NCBI GenBank assembly: GCA_002307035.1 | Contig: DBTL01000150.1 | Coordinates: 1-51,192 of the forward strand | DNA: 51,192 nt | Reading direction: 5' to 3' | DNA from: Bacteroides sp. UBA1317 | GTDB lineage: Bacteria > Bacteroidota > Bacteroidia > Bacteroidales > Bacteroidaceae | Shown here: piece after piece, positions 15,221-23,899 of the stretch | Layout of the letters: every line of letters starts with the position of its first letter | Position numbering within the stretch: position 1 is the first letter of the stretch | Notes under the pieces: generated by a model | What the model saw: only the letters and a program-made list of their open reading frames with translations | The model's database searches: none | Told to the model about the DNA's origin: nothing | Program-made: the position numbers and the translations under genes

Positions 15221-16513
15221 ATGAGTTTTCAGCCCACCCCTTTAAAATATAAAAATGACGATAAACCCGGCGCATGGCCTATGCTGATGTATGGAATGCA
15301 ATGGTTTCTGATAACGATCCCCATTGTATTGATACTTAGTGCAGTCGTAGGAAACTTTCAACTGGATACTATCGCCGAACGCACATTTTACACTCAAAAG
15401 CTTTTTGCTCTGACCGGCGCAGGCCTTATCTTGCAAGTACTCTTTGGACATAGAATGCCTGTGGTCATTGGTCCGGCTGCCGTCTTACTGATTGGCGTTA
15501 TCTCCACTCAGGCTTCTCAGGCAACCGAGGTATACACGGCCATTATCTGTGGAGGAGCTTTCATGTGGCTCATCTCTTTCAGTGGATGGATGAAGTATCT
15601 TCAGAAGGTATTTACGGTCAGAATCATTATTGTGATTCTTGCTCTGATCTCCTTTACACTTACTCCTACCATTCTGAATCTTTTGTTTGCAGATAAGGCG
15701 TATCCATTCTTCTCTCTCTGCTTCGCCTTGTGCATGACTTTGCTTATGTTATTGGGAAATAAATTGTTGCGAGGCATCTGGAAGTCGAGCATTGTGTTGT
15801 GGGGGCTGCTTATTGGCTCTCTTCTCTACATGGTCCTGATAGGAGATGCCTCTTCGCCGCAAGTTGAAGACAGTTCAGCAACCATTGCAACAGGTTCTTT
15901 TCTGATACCCGATCTGATTTTCGATCCCGGCATAATGCTTTCGTTCTTGTTCTGCTACATTGCTCTTTTTATCAATGAACTGGGTTCCGTACAGTCAGTT
16001 GGCACGGCTATCGGGGTAAGTGGTATGGAGAAAAGAACACGTCTCGGACTCCGTTTTACGGGTTTTATGAATATGCTTTCGGGGGCAACAGGAGTAATCG
16101 GCCCTGTTGACTTCTCTCTTAGCCCGGGAGTGATCATGAGCACGGGCTGTGCATCTCGCTACACGCTTATTCCGGCGGCGGCGGGACTCATTCTGTGTGC
16201 GTTCTTTCCAAGCGTGATCACCTTTTTGTCGGCTATACCCAAACCTGTAATGGGGGTGATTCTGCTATACCTCATGACCACACAGCTTTCATCCGCTTTT
16301 CAGTTAGTTGCACAAGACCAGGCATTACCGGACTTCAATAGCTGTATGATTGTTGCTTTCCCTATCATGATTGCATTGGTAGTGGCCTTTATGCCTTCGG
16401 AGGTTACAGCTTCCATCCCACACATTCTCCGCCCGCTCTTGGCAAACGGATTTGTGATGGGCGTTATAACTGTATTATTAATGGAGCATCTGATATTTAA
16501 AAAGAAAGAATAA
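15221..16513 (+). CDS. NCS2-family nucleobase (xanthine/uracil) permease
   Basis: This 430-residue inner-membrane protein has about a dozen hydrophobic segments. Diagnostic stretches are MPVVIGPAAVLLIGVIS early on, and SVQSVGTAIGVSGMEKRTR followed by GFMNMLSGATGVIGPVDFSLSPG in the middle, which is the NCS2 substrate-site region. The family takes up uracil, xanthine or other purines by proton symport. Which base is carried cannot be read with confidence. It has its own candidate promoter and converges on the fructokinase gene with a single base between the stops, so any terminator must lie inside coding sequence. Confidence 0.85.
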   Translation: MSFQPTPLKYKNDDKPGAWPMLMYGMQWFLITIPIVLILSAVVGNFQLDTIAERTFYTQKLFALTGAGLILQVLFGHRMPVVIGPAAVLLIGVISTQASQATEVYTAIICGGAFMWLISFSGWMKYLQKVFTVRIIIVILALISFTLTPTILNLLFADKAYPFFSLCFALCMTLLMLLGNKLLRGIWKSSIVLWGLLIGSLLYMVLIGDASSPQVEDSSATIATGSFLIPDLIFDPGIMLSFLFCYIALFINELGSVQSVGTAIGVSGMEKRTRLGLRFTGFMNMLSGATGVIGPVDFSLSPGVIMSTGCASRYTLIPAAAGLILCAFFPSVITFLSAIPKPVMGVILLYLMTTQLSSAFQLVAQDQALPDFNSCMIVAFPIMIALVVAFMPSEVTASIPHILRPLLANGFVMGVITVLLMEHLIFKKKE

Positions 16514-16514
16514 T

Positions 16515-17402
16515 CTATCTCAATCTATTCTTGTATTCCTCCGGTATTTCGGGCATCGCTCCTTTTTGCGTGCATACATAAGCTGAAACTTCAACAGCTA
16601 GTTTGTGTGCCTCGGCTACATTGACTCCTTTGAGCAATGCAGCGCAAAAAGCAGCCGAGAAAGAATCGCCTGCTCCAACAGTGTCGGCGACTTTTACTTT
16701 TGGCGTTTCCTGAAAAGAAACCAGACCCGGAGTGAAGACATAGCTTCCGTTTGTTCCGCAAGTCAAAATCAACATCTTAAGATTATATTTCGCTATCAGA
16801 ATCCAGCACTTGTCTTCCAAGTCCACGCCCGGATATCCAAACAGACGACTGATAGCGACTAATTCTTCATCATTAATCTTCAAGACATTGCACTTCTTAA
16901 ACGAATTTTCCAGAACTTGTTTGGTATAAAAGTTTTGTCGGAGATTGATGTCGAAGATTTTGAGTACATCTTTATCCGAAGACATTGCATCGAGAAAAAG
17001 ATTGATTGTTTCACGACTCACTTTACTACGTTGTGCCAATGAACCAAATGAAACAGCCTGAGTTTTTCGGACTAATTCTTCCAGCTCTGGAGAAAAAGGA
17101 ATATTATCCCAAGCCACATTCTCCTTTATTTCATAACGAGGGATGCCTTCTTTATCCAGTTGTACCTGTACGGTACCGGTAGGCTGGTCAACCAAAGGAA
17201 GTAAACATTTTAGTTTTTTCTTAGCAAAAACATCAAGAATCTCTGCTCCAAGTTCATCATCTCCTACGGCACTCACGGTGCATGTGTCAAAGCCGAACTG
17301 TGATACATGATAGGCAAAATTGGCTGGTGCCCCACCTAACTTCTTACCTTCAGGAAGCACATCCCAAAGAACTTCTCCTAAACCTACAATCATATTATTC
17401 AT
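16515..17402 (-). CDS. PfkB-family sugar kinase, probable fructokinase
   Basis: This 295-residue protein has the two PfkB signatures: the substrate-binding GEVLWDVLPEGKKLGGAPANF (GE at 9-10, GGAPANF at 23-29), and DTVGAGDSFSAAF (240-252) with catalytic D246. LGGAPANFAYHV is typical of fructokinases that phosphorylate fructose to fructose 6-phosphate in the cytoplasm. The upstream gene, six bases away, is a sugar-type MFS transporter, which fits import followed by phosphorylation. No glycoside hydrolase or SusC/D pair lies nearby, so the sugar is probably free fructose or a related ketose. Ribokinase-type activity on another sugar is the main alternative. Confidence 0.86.
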   Translation of the reverse strand: MNNMIVGLGEVLWDVLPEGKKLGGAPANFAYHVSQFGFDTCTVSAVGDDELGAEILDVFAKKKLKCLLPLVDQPTGTVQVQLDKEGIPRYEIKENVAWDNIPFSPELEELVRKTQAVSFGSLAQRSKVSRETINLFLDAMSSDKDVLKIFDINLRQNFYTKQVLENSFKKCNVLKINDEELVAISRLFGYPGVDLEDKCWILIAKYNLKMLILTCGTNGSYVFTPGLVSFQETPKVKVADTVGAGDSFSAAFCAALLKGVNVAEAHKLAVEVSAYVCTQKGAMPEIPEEYKNRLR

Positions 17403-17408
17403 TCCTAT

Positions 17409-18569
17409 TTAATTAATTGTTTTTTTTATTCTTGTTGTAAACGTAATGAGGTAAATAATACCTATCAACATGATGACTACTGCCCCCACCTGAGATGACA
17501 TGGCATCTGAAGCGACTCCCATGATAAGCGGAAAAACGGTACCGCCAAATAGTCCCATAATCATCAGCCCGGACACTTCGTTCTTCTTTTGTGGCAGATG
17601 AAGCAGAGCCTGTGAAAAGATTATCGGAAAGATGTTAGAATTACCAAATCCCATTAACGCTACACAAACATAAATCGCTGTTTTACTCTCTACGAAAAAA
17701 AGTCCGCCCATAGCAACAAACATGATCAATGTACTCACACCGAAAAAAAACCGGGAAGACAGTTTTGCTAATATAAAAGTACCCGAGAAACAACCAATAG
17801 TACGAAACAGAAAATAGATACTGGTTGCATATCCGGCATCAGCCAGCGTCATTCCTAAACGCTCGATCAAAATTTTAGGAGCGGTAACATTGATACCCAC
17901 GTCAATCCCAACATGACACATGATGCCAAGGAAAGAGAAAAAAATCAGCTTGTCGCCCAACAAAGCAAAACATTGTGTGAAAGTAGAAGTTTCTCCTTTC
18001 TCATCATCTTCTTTAATCTTAGTGATACCTAAAAACACAACCGCCACTACAGCCACAACCATAAAGATCGGAAATAACATTTTCCAATTATTAAACTGCA
18101 TGGCAGCCCAAGCGGCAATGATAGGAGCTGAAAAAGAAGCTATCGCTTTAACGAACTGTCCAAAAGTTAGCGAACTGGCCAATTTATCACCATTCACAAT
18201 ATTCGAAAGTAGTGGATTCAGCGAAACTTGCATCAGTGCATTGCCTATTCCTAAAAGAGAGAAAGAAAGAAGCATGATGTAAAAATTGTAATCAAGCACA
18301 GGAAGTAGTAGCGCAATCATTGTTACCACTAAACTTAATAGCACCGTCTTTCTTCTACCTATTTTATTCATCAACATACCCGTTGGCACCGAACAGATGA
18401 GGAACCAGAAGAAAACCATAGAAGGAAACAAGTTGGCCGTAGTATCATCCAGTGCAAAATCGGCTTTCACATAGTTCGTTGCAATGCCAACGAGATCTAC
18501 AAATCCCATGGCAAAGAAAGCCAGCATTACAGGACTTAATTTGATGTAAGAGTTTCTAACATTATTCAT
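17409..18569 (-). CDS. MFS sugar transporter (FucP-like) in operon with fructokinase
   Basis: This 386-residue inner-membrane protein has about twelve transmembrane segments. The loop MNKIGRRKTVLL after the second segment is the conserved MFS motif. The opening, VMLAFFAMGFVDLVGIATNYVK, resembles the FucP/glucose-galactose group of proton symporters. The stop lies six bases before the fructokinase start, so one message should make both. The likely role is uptake of the monosaccharide used by the kinase. The substrate is inferred from the neighbour only. I see no clear -7 box upstream; the gap to the next minus-strand gene holds a terminator hairpin. Confidence 0.84.
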   Translation of the reverse strand: MNNVRNSYIKLSPVMLAFFAMGFVDLVGIATNYVKADFALDDTTANLFPSMVFFWFLICSVPTGMLMNKIGRRKTVLLSLVVTMIALLLPVLDYNFYIMLLSFSLLGIGNALMQVSLNPLLSNIVNGDKLASSLTFGQFVKAIASFSAPIIAAWAAMQFNNWKMLFPIFMVVAVVAVVFLGITKIKEDDEKGETSTFTQCFALLGDKLIFFSFLGIMCHVGIDVGINVTAPKILIERLGMTLADAGYATSIYFLFRTIGCFSGTFILAKLSSRFFFGVSTLIMFVAMGGLFFVESKTAIYVCVALMGFGNSNIFPIIFSQALLHLPQKKNEVSGLMIMGLFGGTVFPLIMGVASDAMSSQVGAVVIMLIGIIYLITFTTRIKKTIN

Positions 18570-18625
18570 ACTTATACCTATTGTTGTGAATTAATTTTTC
18601 AGTCCTAATTTATAGATCGTAAAAG

Positions 18626-18648
18626 AGGTGACGCTATATGAGCCACCT
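18626..18648 (-). terminator. Hairpin terminator after the helical-repeat gene
   Basis: The arms aggtg and cacct, extended by gct/agc past a two-base bulge, are followed on the minus strand by CTTTT. It lies downstream of the gene ending at 18720 and before the sugar operon. The gap 18570-18719 shows nothing else. Confidence 0.5.
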
Positions 18649-18719
18649 TTAGCATAAAAATGGATGGTATTGTAAGGCTCCGACGGGAAAACCAGATTTC
18701 AGAATTAGTCCGTTTGTTC

Positions 18720-20177
18720 TTAGAATTCGCAAAGTACTTGCATCATAGCAGGCCGGCGTTTATAAACGACTCTAAAACCCTCAACAATCTCTCGCACTAC
18801 TGCTATACCTCCTTTCAGATCTCTTATTTTCCGCAACATCTCTGCCATCCTCTCGTAATACTGTCTTCCAACATTTTGTTCTGCATATTGGCTTATTTGA
18901 GCTGTGATCAACACCAATATCTCATTCGAATAACTATCCTGCAAATGAGGAGCATAACGAAGTAAGGCATCCAATTTACTGTAGGTTGTTCTGAGCAAAA
19001 GTCCCATTAATTTTTCATAATCCTTCTCTTCTACATATATATCAGCTTCATTTAGCTGCCCATCCCAACCGTAAAAACTAAATTTCGTCTGACTCATCAA
19101 CGTAGAGAGAAACGACTTCCATTCGTCTACAGACACATATTCTTTTAATTTATGATAATACTTAATATCCCCTCCTTTTGAGATAAACATTTGCTTGCAT
19201 ATATCGATAATATGCCCTGAATCATTCGTTTGTTCATAAATAAGGAGCTTATATTCGTTCCATTGCTGTATGGTTCCCCAATGTTCCTCTCTTCGGGCTA
19301 TTTCAATTCCATCGTCTAGCAAAGAGGTGGCGTCATTATACTTCTTTTCATCTACAAGGCGATCTACTACTTGTTTTCTTATTTCAGAAAGATATAAATA
19401 CGTCTCCAATGTTCTGTTAACTTCCTCTGTTCGTTCCAATAATCGTAAAATCTCAACTTTACGATTGACCAATTGATACAGATTAGGCTCTCCTAATCTC
19501 TCTTGGATAAGTCCATCAAGATACACTAGCGCCTCCTCTCTTGTTTGTACTTCTATAGTTACTTCTTCAATTAATGAATCCATCTCATAGATGTTATATT
19601 CCTGATAAGTAGCCAATTTATTGATTTCTTGTAATTCTTTTAAAATTAACGTCTTTAGTTCCACCTTAACTGCCGGCTGCTTCACAAGAGTTAGTAATAT
19701 CTCTCCCGCAACTTCACAGTTAAAACTAATGTTATCCATTTCCAGGTAATCGTAATATTGCTCATCAATATAGTTCTCACCAATGGAACGGATCACTTGA
19801 AGAGCTATAGTAGCTGCATCATCAAAAGCTTTTTGCTCTATAAAAATCTCTGCTTTTTTTAGTACGATCTCTATTTGTCGTAAAGAATCTTTCCAATCGA
19901 TCGCATCTTCTGAATCGTAATATCTGCTGTATCTTCTGCTCTGTTGTAAGAAAGGAAGAGATTGAAAACATTCTTGAACTTCGAGCGCATAGTTCTTATT
20001 GACTTTGTTCTCTTTTTGAAATGGCAAAAATCTTTGTAAAAGAGCGTTTTTACAATCTGGATGTGCAGAGGCATAATTAAGTATAAAGGCAGTGAGTTCA
20101 TCTGATTCTATTATTGCTAAAATCTTTTCTACTTCACTATCGATATATGGCTGGCTTTCTATATTTTCTTCTTTCAT
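18720..20177 (-). CDS. Alpha-helical repeat protein, similar to C-terminal part of SWIM zinc-finger proteins
   Basis: This 485-residue soluble protein is almost entirely helical, with TPR-like features such as AEIFIEQKAFDDAATIALQV and RLVDEKKYNDATSLLDDG. The C-terminal region has RQYYERMAEMLRKIRDL and VYKRRPAMMQVL, a pattern that in my reading resembles the tail of Bacteroidota SWIM zinc-finger proteins. No SWIM motif (CxCxnCxH) is present, so if related this is a version lacking the zinc finger. The protein is strongly acidic and has no signal peptide. A candidate -7 box lies about 45 bases upstream. The function is unknown; a scaffold role is a guess from the fold. Confidence 0.55.
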   Translation of the reverse strand: MKEENIESQPYIDSEVEKILAIIESDELTAFILNYASAHPDCKNALLQRFLPFQKENKVNKNYALEVQECFQSLPFLQQSRRYSRYYDSEDAIDWKDSLRQIEIVLKKAEIFIEQKAFDDAATIALQVIRSIGENYIDEQYYDYLEMDNISFNCEVAGEILLTLVKQPAVKVELKTLILKELQEINKLATYQEYNIYEMDSLIEEVTIEVQTREEALVYLDGLIQERLGEPNLYQLVNRKVEILRLLERTEEVNRTLETYLYLSEIRKQVVDRLVDEKKYNDATSLLDDGIEIARREEHWGTIQQWNEYKLLIYEQTNDSGHIIDICKQMFISKGGDIKYYHKLKEYVSVDEWKSFLSTLMSQTKFSFYGWDGQLNEADIYVEEKDYEKLMGLLLRTTYSKLDALLRYAPHLQDSYSNEILVLITAQISQYAEQNVGRQYYERMAEMLRKIRDLKGGIAVVREIVEGFRVVYKRRPAMMQVLCEF

Positions 20178-20220
20178 CGGTTCTCTATTTTGAAATTTAT
20201 CTATGAAGATTCATCTAATG

Positions 20221-20228
20221 CAAAAATA
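20221..20228 (-). promoter_or_regulatory. Candidate -7 box for the helical-repeat gene
   Basis: The minus strand reads TATTTTTG, a TAnnTTTG match, about 45 bases upstream of the ATG at 20177. Confidence 0.45.
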
Positions 20229-20340
20229 ATGCTTCTTTTCAAATGTGAAAGTTGTTTTTTAAATTATTAAAAAAAAGATAAAACCTGCGATGAAAATGAT
20301 ATTTATATTCGAGAAATTTTCTTAAAATAATAGAAGGACG

Positions 20341-20348
20341 TATCTTTG
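20341..20348 (+). promoter_or_regulatory. Candidate -7 box for the 20380 gene
   Basis: TATCTTTG is an exact match. TTTT at 20317-20320 gives a 20-base spacer to a -33-like element. It forms a divergent promoter region with the box at 20221. Confidence 0.55.
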
Positions 20349-20379
20349 TTCAAATTAGATAATAGTAAACAATTAGCAT

Positions 20380-20988
20380 ATGGACACCAACGATGCATCT
20401 GAAAACGACTATGACATTGATAGCATAGAACAGATAGAAAAGCAAATAAAAAACAGACAAAAGCTATCCCTCTTAGAAAGTGACATTCAAGAAATGATTA
20501 TAAAGTACATAAACGATAAAATAACTCCTTCAGCTCTGACTGATTTTGGTAGAAGTGAAATCAAAAATCTTATAAATCAATTTCCTGTTGAACAAATACT
20601 AGATGGTGTCGACGACGCATACAAAAAGAATGTAAAATTTGACTCTAATGGAGTTACTAAAGAAAGTCTTTGCTTGTTTCTAGAGAAAATTCCTAGTTAC
20701 GTTGCTGTTAGTGGTATGCCTTTTATCAAACAAAAAATACTATATATTAAAGGTATCGCACGAAATCGATTTAATTATTGGGACAACGATAAGGGCACTA
20801 TTATATTAGAAGATTACGTTAACGCACTAGAGAAAGCTAACTGGATAGAAGATCAGATATTAAATGACTTAGAAAATGAAGTCATTCCATTTACGAAAAG
20901 AGCAAAATGCTGGAGTGAATGGAGAAATCAAATAGAAGGATGGACTGAAGATATCAAAGGATGGGGAGAAACATTCGATAAAATATAA
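20380..20988 (+). CDS. Hypothetical protein, acidic and helical
   Basis: This 202-residue protein has no signal peptide or membrane segment. The N-terminus is very acidic (MDTNDASENDYDIDSIEQIE). The middle contains YIKGIARNRFNYWD, which faintly resembles helical segments of phage or plasmid replication-accessory proteins. The C-terminus is rich in Trp. Upstream is a good candidate promoter, and the DUF3276 gene follows after 39 bases on the same strand, so the two may be co-transcribed. I do not recognise the family and give no function. Base composition is AT-rich like the neighbouring DUF3276 gene. Confidence 0.6.
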   Translation: MDTNDASENDYDIDSIEQIEKQIKNRQKLSLLESDIQEMIIKYINDKITPSALTDFGRSEIKNLINQFPVEQILDGVDDAYKKNVKFDSNGVTKESLCLFLEKIPSYVAVSGMPFIKQKILYIKGIARNRFNYWDNDKGTIILEDYVNALEKANWIEDQILNDLENEVIPFTKRAKCWSEWRNQIEGWTEDIKGWGETFDKI

Positions 20989-21027
20989 AGGCCATCAGTA
21001 TATCCAGAAAATAAAAATAGATACAAC

Positions 21028-21486
21028 ATGCAACCTAAGCACACAGAGACAGCGGGCGATAGAGATATTATTAGCTATAAAGCATTGTTGAAAGAAGGAT
21101 ACTTCTTTTTTGATATAAAACAAGATCCAAAAGGAAATGAATATTTAAAAATTACTCAGAGCAAAGGAGAAGGCGAGCATGAGTACAAAAGAGAGAAAAT
21201 CTTTTTAGATAAAGAAGATATTCTTTTATTCAAAGAAAAGTTAGAGCAAGTTATTAATTATTGGAATATAAAAAGCCAAACTCCGACAACAGATAAGCAC
21301 TACACATTAGAAGATATGAGAGAGCAACACGGGAATGCATATCTGCCTTGGGAGAAGAGTGCTGATGAATACCTTAAGAAATTATATGCTGAAGGCAAAT
21401 CGATCAATAAATTAGCTGAAATTTTTGAGAGAAACCGAAGAGCAATTACTTCTCGCATTAGAAAGTTAGGCCTAAACGAGGACTAA
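21028..21486 (+). CDS. DUF3276 (PUR alpha/beta/gamma-like) nucleic-acid-binding protein with C-terminal HTH
   Basis: In this 152-residue protein, residues about 18-78 match the PUR-type fold found in DUF3276 proteins: YFFDIKQDPKGNEYLKITQS, then a strand leading to EKIFLDKEDILLF. Residues about 103-150 form a helix-turn-helix (LPWEKSADEYLKKLYAEG, then LAEIFERNRRAITSRIRKLG). Small DUF3276 proteins of Bacteroidota usually lack this extra domain, which resembles the short HTH tails common on other proteins of the phylum. A role in DNA or RNA binding is likely; the target is unknown. It follows the hypothetical gene at 20380 by 39 bases. Confidence 0.75.
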   Translation: MQPKHTETAGDRDIISYKALLKEGYFFFDIKQDPKGNEYLKITQSKGEGEHEYKREKIFLDKEDILLFKEKLEQVINYWNIKSQTPTTDKHYTLEDMREQHGNAYLPWEKSADEYLKKLYAEGKSINKLAEIFERNRRAITSRIRKLGLNED

Positions 21487-21598
21487 ATAGATCTTATCAC
21501 ACTTAGCATGGACAGCTACTTTCGGTGGAAATAGACAAAATAGCAAGAATTGCAAAATTTAATTTCAAGAATGAGCAAGTTTGGTGCAATACAAGTTA

Positions 21599-21606
21599 TA
21601 CTTTTG
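21599..21606 (+). promoter_or_regulatory. Candidate -7 box for MFS exporter
   Basis: TACTTTTG fits TAnnTTTG, 29 bases upstream of the ATG at 21636. A TTTG lies at 21580-21583, but with a spacer of only 15. Confidence 0.45.
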
Positions 21607-21635
21607 CACCTGAACTCTAAAAAGACTTATTCAAG

Positions 21636-23021
21636 ATGCACGCAGAAAAGAATTCTTTAGAAAATATACCTGCCATCATGGCGGGACTCATGTTGAGCTT
21701 GCTACTTGCAGCACTCGACAATTCAATCGTTGCAACAGCTATGCCTAAAATCATAGAGGACTTGCAGGGTTTGGAATATTATTCGCTCCCATTCACTTCT
21801 TACTTACTCTTTTCTACAGTGGCAATTCCTATAGCCGGAAAACTTTCGGATGTTTTTGGACGAAAAGTCGTCATCTTATGGGGGATGACTGGTTTCTTGG
21901 TTACATCCATATTGTGTGCTTTATCAATCAATATGCCAATGCTGATTACTATTAGAGGGCTACAGGGTGCTTGTGGAGGAGCGCTGGCTTCGAGCACATT
22001 TATCATTACTGCGGAACTTTTCCCTCCCAAGCAACGAGCAAAATATATTGGCATCCTTGCGTCAATGCATGGACTGGCCAGCTTACTAGGGCCTGTACTG
22101 GGTGGAGTGATAACGGAATACATGTCATGGCATTGGATTTTCTTCATCAATATACCGATTGGCATTGCCGCAATTTATTTATTAAATCGCCATTTGTCAC
22201 TACTTAAACATGCTGATGCCAATAATAATGGGTTGGATGTAAAAGGCATATTAGTGTTCTTAGCTGCCATCTTCCCATTCTTGATCTGCCTCACCGAAGG
22301 AGGAAGACTCTTGCCTTGGACATCTCCCTTACTCTTCATCCTTGCCGCTCTTTCTATTTGTTTAATGATTTGGTTCGTCAAATTGGAGCAAAAGTCACAT
22401 TCGCCCATGCTGCCTTCAGGGCTACTAAAGAACAAAGTCTTCCAAAAGGCAGCACTTGCAGCAGCAATGGGCTATGTCGCTCTATTTGGACTTATACTAT
22501 ACATACCTTATATTCTACAGATTGTATTGAAGAAAAGTGTGTCTTTCTCGGGAATAATGATGCTACCCATGTCACTATCAATGGTAGTTGGTGGGATGAT
22601 TGGCGGGGTAATCGTCTCACGCTCTCAACGATATCGCCAATCAAGCATCATCAATTTCTCTATTGCCATTGCCGGTTTTGCAGTGCTCTTGTTCTTCGGC
22701 ACAGATATTTCAATGCCACTCATGGTAGTAGCGCTGTTATTAGCCGGATTGGGTATTGGGATGAACTTCCCGGTTGTAAACATTGTGCCGCAAGCCATCA
22801 TCTCAGTCGCTCAGATGGGAATACTGGTTTCCACGATCGAATTCTTTCAGGTAATGGGTGGAGTTCTTTCCACATCCGTTTTCGGAAAAATGCTTAGCAT
22901 ATCGCTTCCTGCCATACTATGGACCTGTATTGCAGCTCTGGCAACGGGCATTATCACAATGAGTTTACTTGATGAGAAAGCGGTGCACGAAGGGTTTGCC
23001 AAGCAACGCAATATCCCCTAA
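21636..23021 (+). CDS. MFS drug:proton antiporter, DHA2 (EmrB/QacA) type
   Basis: This 461-residue inner-membrane protein has about fourteen hydrophobic segments. Visible signatures are LAALDNSIVATAMPKI in segment 1, GKLSDVFGRKVVILWG as motif A, RGLQGACGGALASS as motif B, and GLASLLGPVLGGVITEYMSWHWIFFINIPIG as motif C with the DHA2 sequence. DHA2 proteins export drugs, dyes or metabolites using the proton gradient. No partner membrane-fusion gene (EmrA type) is adjacent, so it probably acts alone. A TetR or MarR regulator is also absent. The substrate is unknown. Confidence 0.87.
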   Translation: MHAEKNSLENIPAIMAGLMLSLLLAALDNSIVATAMPKIIEDLQGLEYYSLPFTSYLLFSTVAIPIAGKLSDVFGRKVVILWGMTGFLVTSILCALSINMPMLITIRGLQGACGGALASSTFIITAELFPPKQRAKYIGILASMHGLASLLGPVLGGVITEYMSWHWIFFINIPIGIAAIYLLNRHLSLLKHADANNNGLDVKGILVFLAAIFPFLICLTEGGRLLPWTSPLLFILAALSICLMIWFVKLEQKSHSPMLPSGLLKNKVFQKAALAAAMGYVALFGLILYIPYILQIVLKKSVSFSGIMMLPMSLSMVVGGMIGGVIVSRSQRYRQSSIINFSIAIAGFAVLLFFGTDISMPLMVVALLLAGLGIGMNFPVVNIVPQAIISVAQMGILVSTIEFFQVMGGVLSTSVFGKMLSISLPAILWTCIAALATGIITMSLLDEKAVHEGFAKQRNIP

Positions 23022-23085
23022 AAAAAAGACAATCAGAGATCGCCATAACGCATTGGATTGCACTATTTGAAAATTATCAGAAGAT

Positions 23086-23763
23086 TTATGCAGGAGGCAT
23101 TTCCGTCGATTGGAAGTGTACCTCCCCTGTCTTCATATTATATACACCGCCAACAATAAGAATCTCCTTTTCATCTTCCATCTCTTTGAGGATAGGACTC
23201 ATTTTCCGTATCTGTTCTATCGATAACCGTACGTTATACTCGCAAACAAGATTTTCAAAATCAGAATCTGAAGATGAGTGCTTGCCTTTAAGTACCTTCG
23301 ACGCAGCTTTTACCGCAGGTTGTATCTTCGATAATAAAGTAGTGACGTTACCAAGCTTTACATTGTCAATAGCAGACTGGATAGCACCGCAATATTCGTG
23401 TCCTAATACAAGTATCAGTTTAGCACCCGAAATTTTGCAGGCATATTCAAGACTACCCAAAATATCATCATTGACAATGTTACCGGCCACTCTGGCTACA
23501 AACAGATCACCGATTCCTCGATGAAAAATATCTTCCACCGGAACCCTTGAATCCAGACAGGAAAGTACTACTGCCAAAGGATATTGCCCTATCGCCGCAG
23601 CACGTATTCTCTGGGTGTTATTTCTAACAGTTAAGTTGTCTTCGGTAAAATCTTTATTCCCTTTTTTTAAGAGATCTAATATATCTGTAGGTGATAATTT
23701 CGCTCGTTGCTCTTCGGTCAATACCGCATTCGTGAGCATTTCGTTTAAAGGTTCTGATTGCAT
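23086..23763 (-). CDS. Beta-class carbonic anhydrase
   Basis: This 225-residue protein shows the zinc ligands and catalytic dyad of beta carbonic anhydrases: CLDSR with C69, D71 and R73, then GHEYCGAI with H122 and C125. The intervening GDLFVARVAGNIV is also conserved. It interconverts CO2 and bicarbonate, which supports carboxylation reactions in capnophilic gut bacteria. There is no signal peptide, so it is cytoplasmic. It is transcribed alone and divergent from the gene at 23900. No clear -7 box is visible upstream. Confidence 0.94.
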   Translation of the reverse strand: MQSEPLNEMLTNAVLTEEQRAKLSPTDILDLLKKGNKDFTEDNLTVRNNTQRIRAAAIGQYPLAVVLSCLDSRVPVEDIFHRGIGDLFVARVAGNIVNDDILGSLEYACKISGAKLILVLGHEYCGAIQSAIDNVKLGNVTTLLSKIQPAVKAASKVLKGKHSSSDSDFENLVCEYNVRLSIEQIRKMSPILKEMEDEKEILIVGGVYNMKTGEVHFQSTEMPPA

Positions 23764-23856
23764 ATTTCCAATCTTTTAGTGTATGGGTAAACAAACTTGC
23801 TCTGATTGAGAAGTAAAACAATGAATTAAGTAGAATTGTTTAATAAGATAAAAGCG

Positions 23857-23864
23857 TATCTTTG
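23857..23864 (+). promoter_or_regulatory. Candidate promoter (-7 box) for the 23900 gene
   Basis: TATCTTTG at 23857-23864 is preceded by TTG at 23836-23838 with an 18-base spacer. It is a fair match to the Bacteroidota promoter. Confidence 0.6.
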
Positions 23865-23899
23865 CCCCAATAACCCAATGGAATTAATTAAAACAAGAT

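Noticed and set aside
17920..18282. 120-codon frame opposite the sugar transporter
   Set aside because: It is an antisense shadow with low-complexity composition; the transporter frame explains the sequence.
16515..18569. Fructan or sucrose utilisation locus
   Set aside because: A kinase and a sugar transporter are present, but there is no SusC/D pair, glycoside hydrolase or hybrid two-component regulator nearby.
22316..22897. 193-codon open frame on the plus strand
   Set aside because: It overlaps the DHA2 exporter gene in another frame. The encoded sequence has no recognisable motif, and the exporter frame is continuous and conserved.
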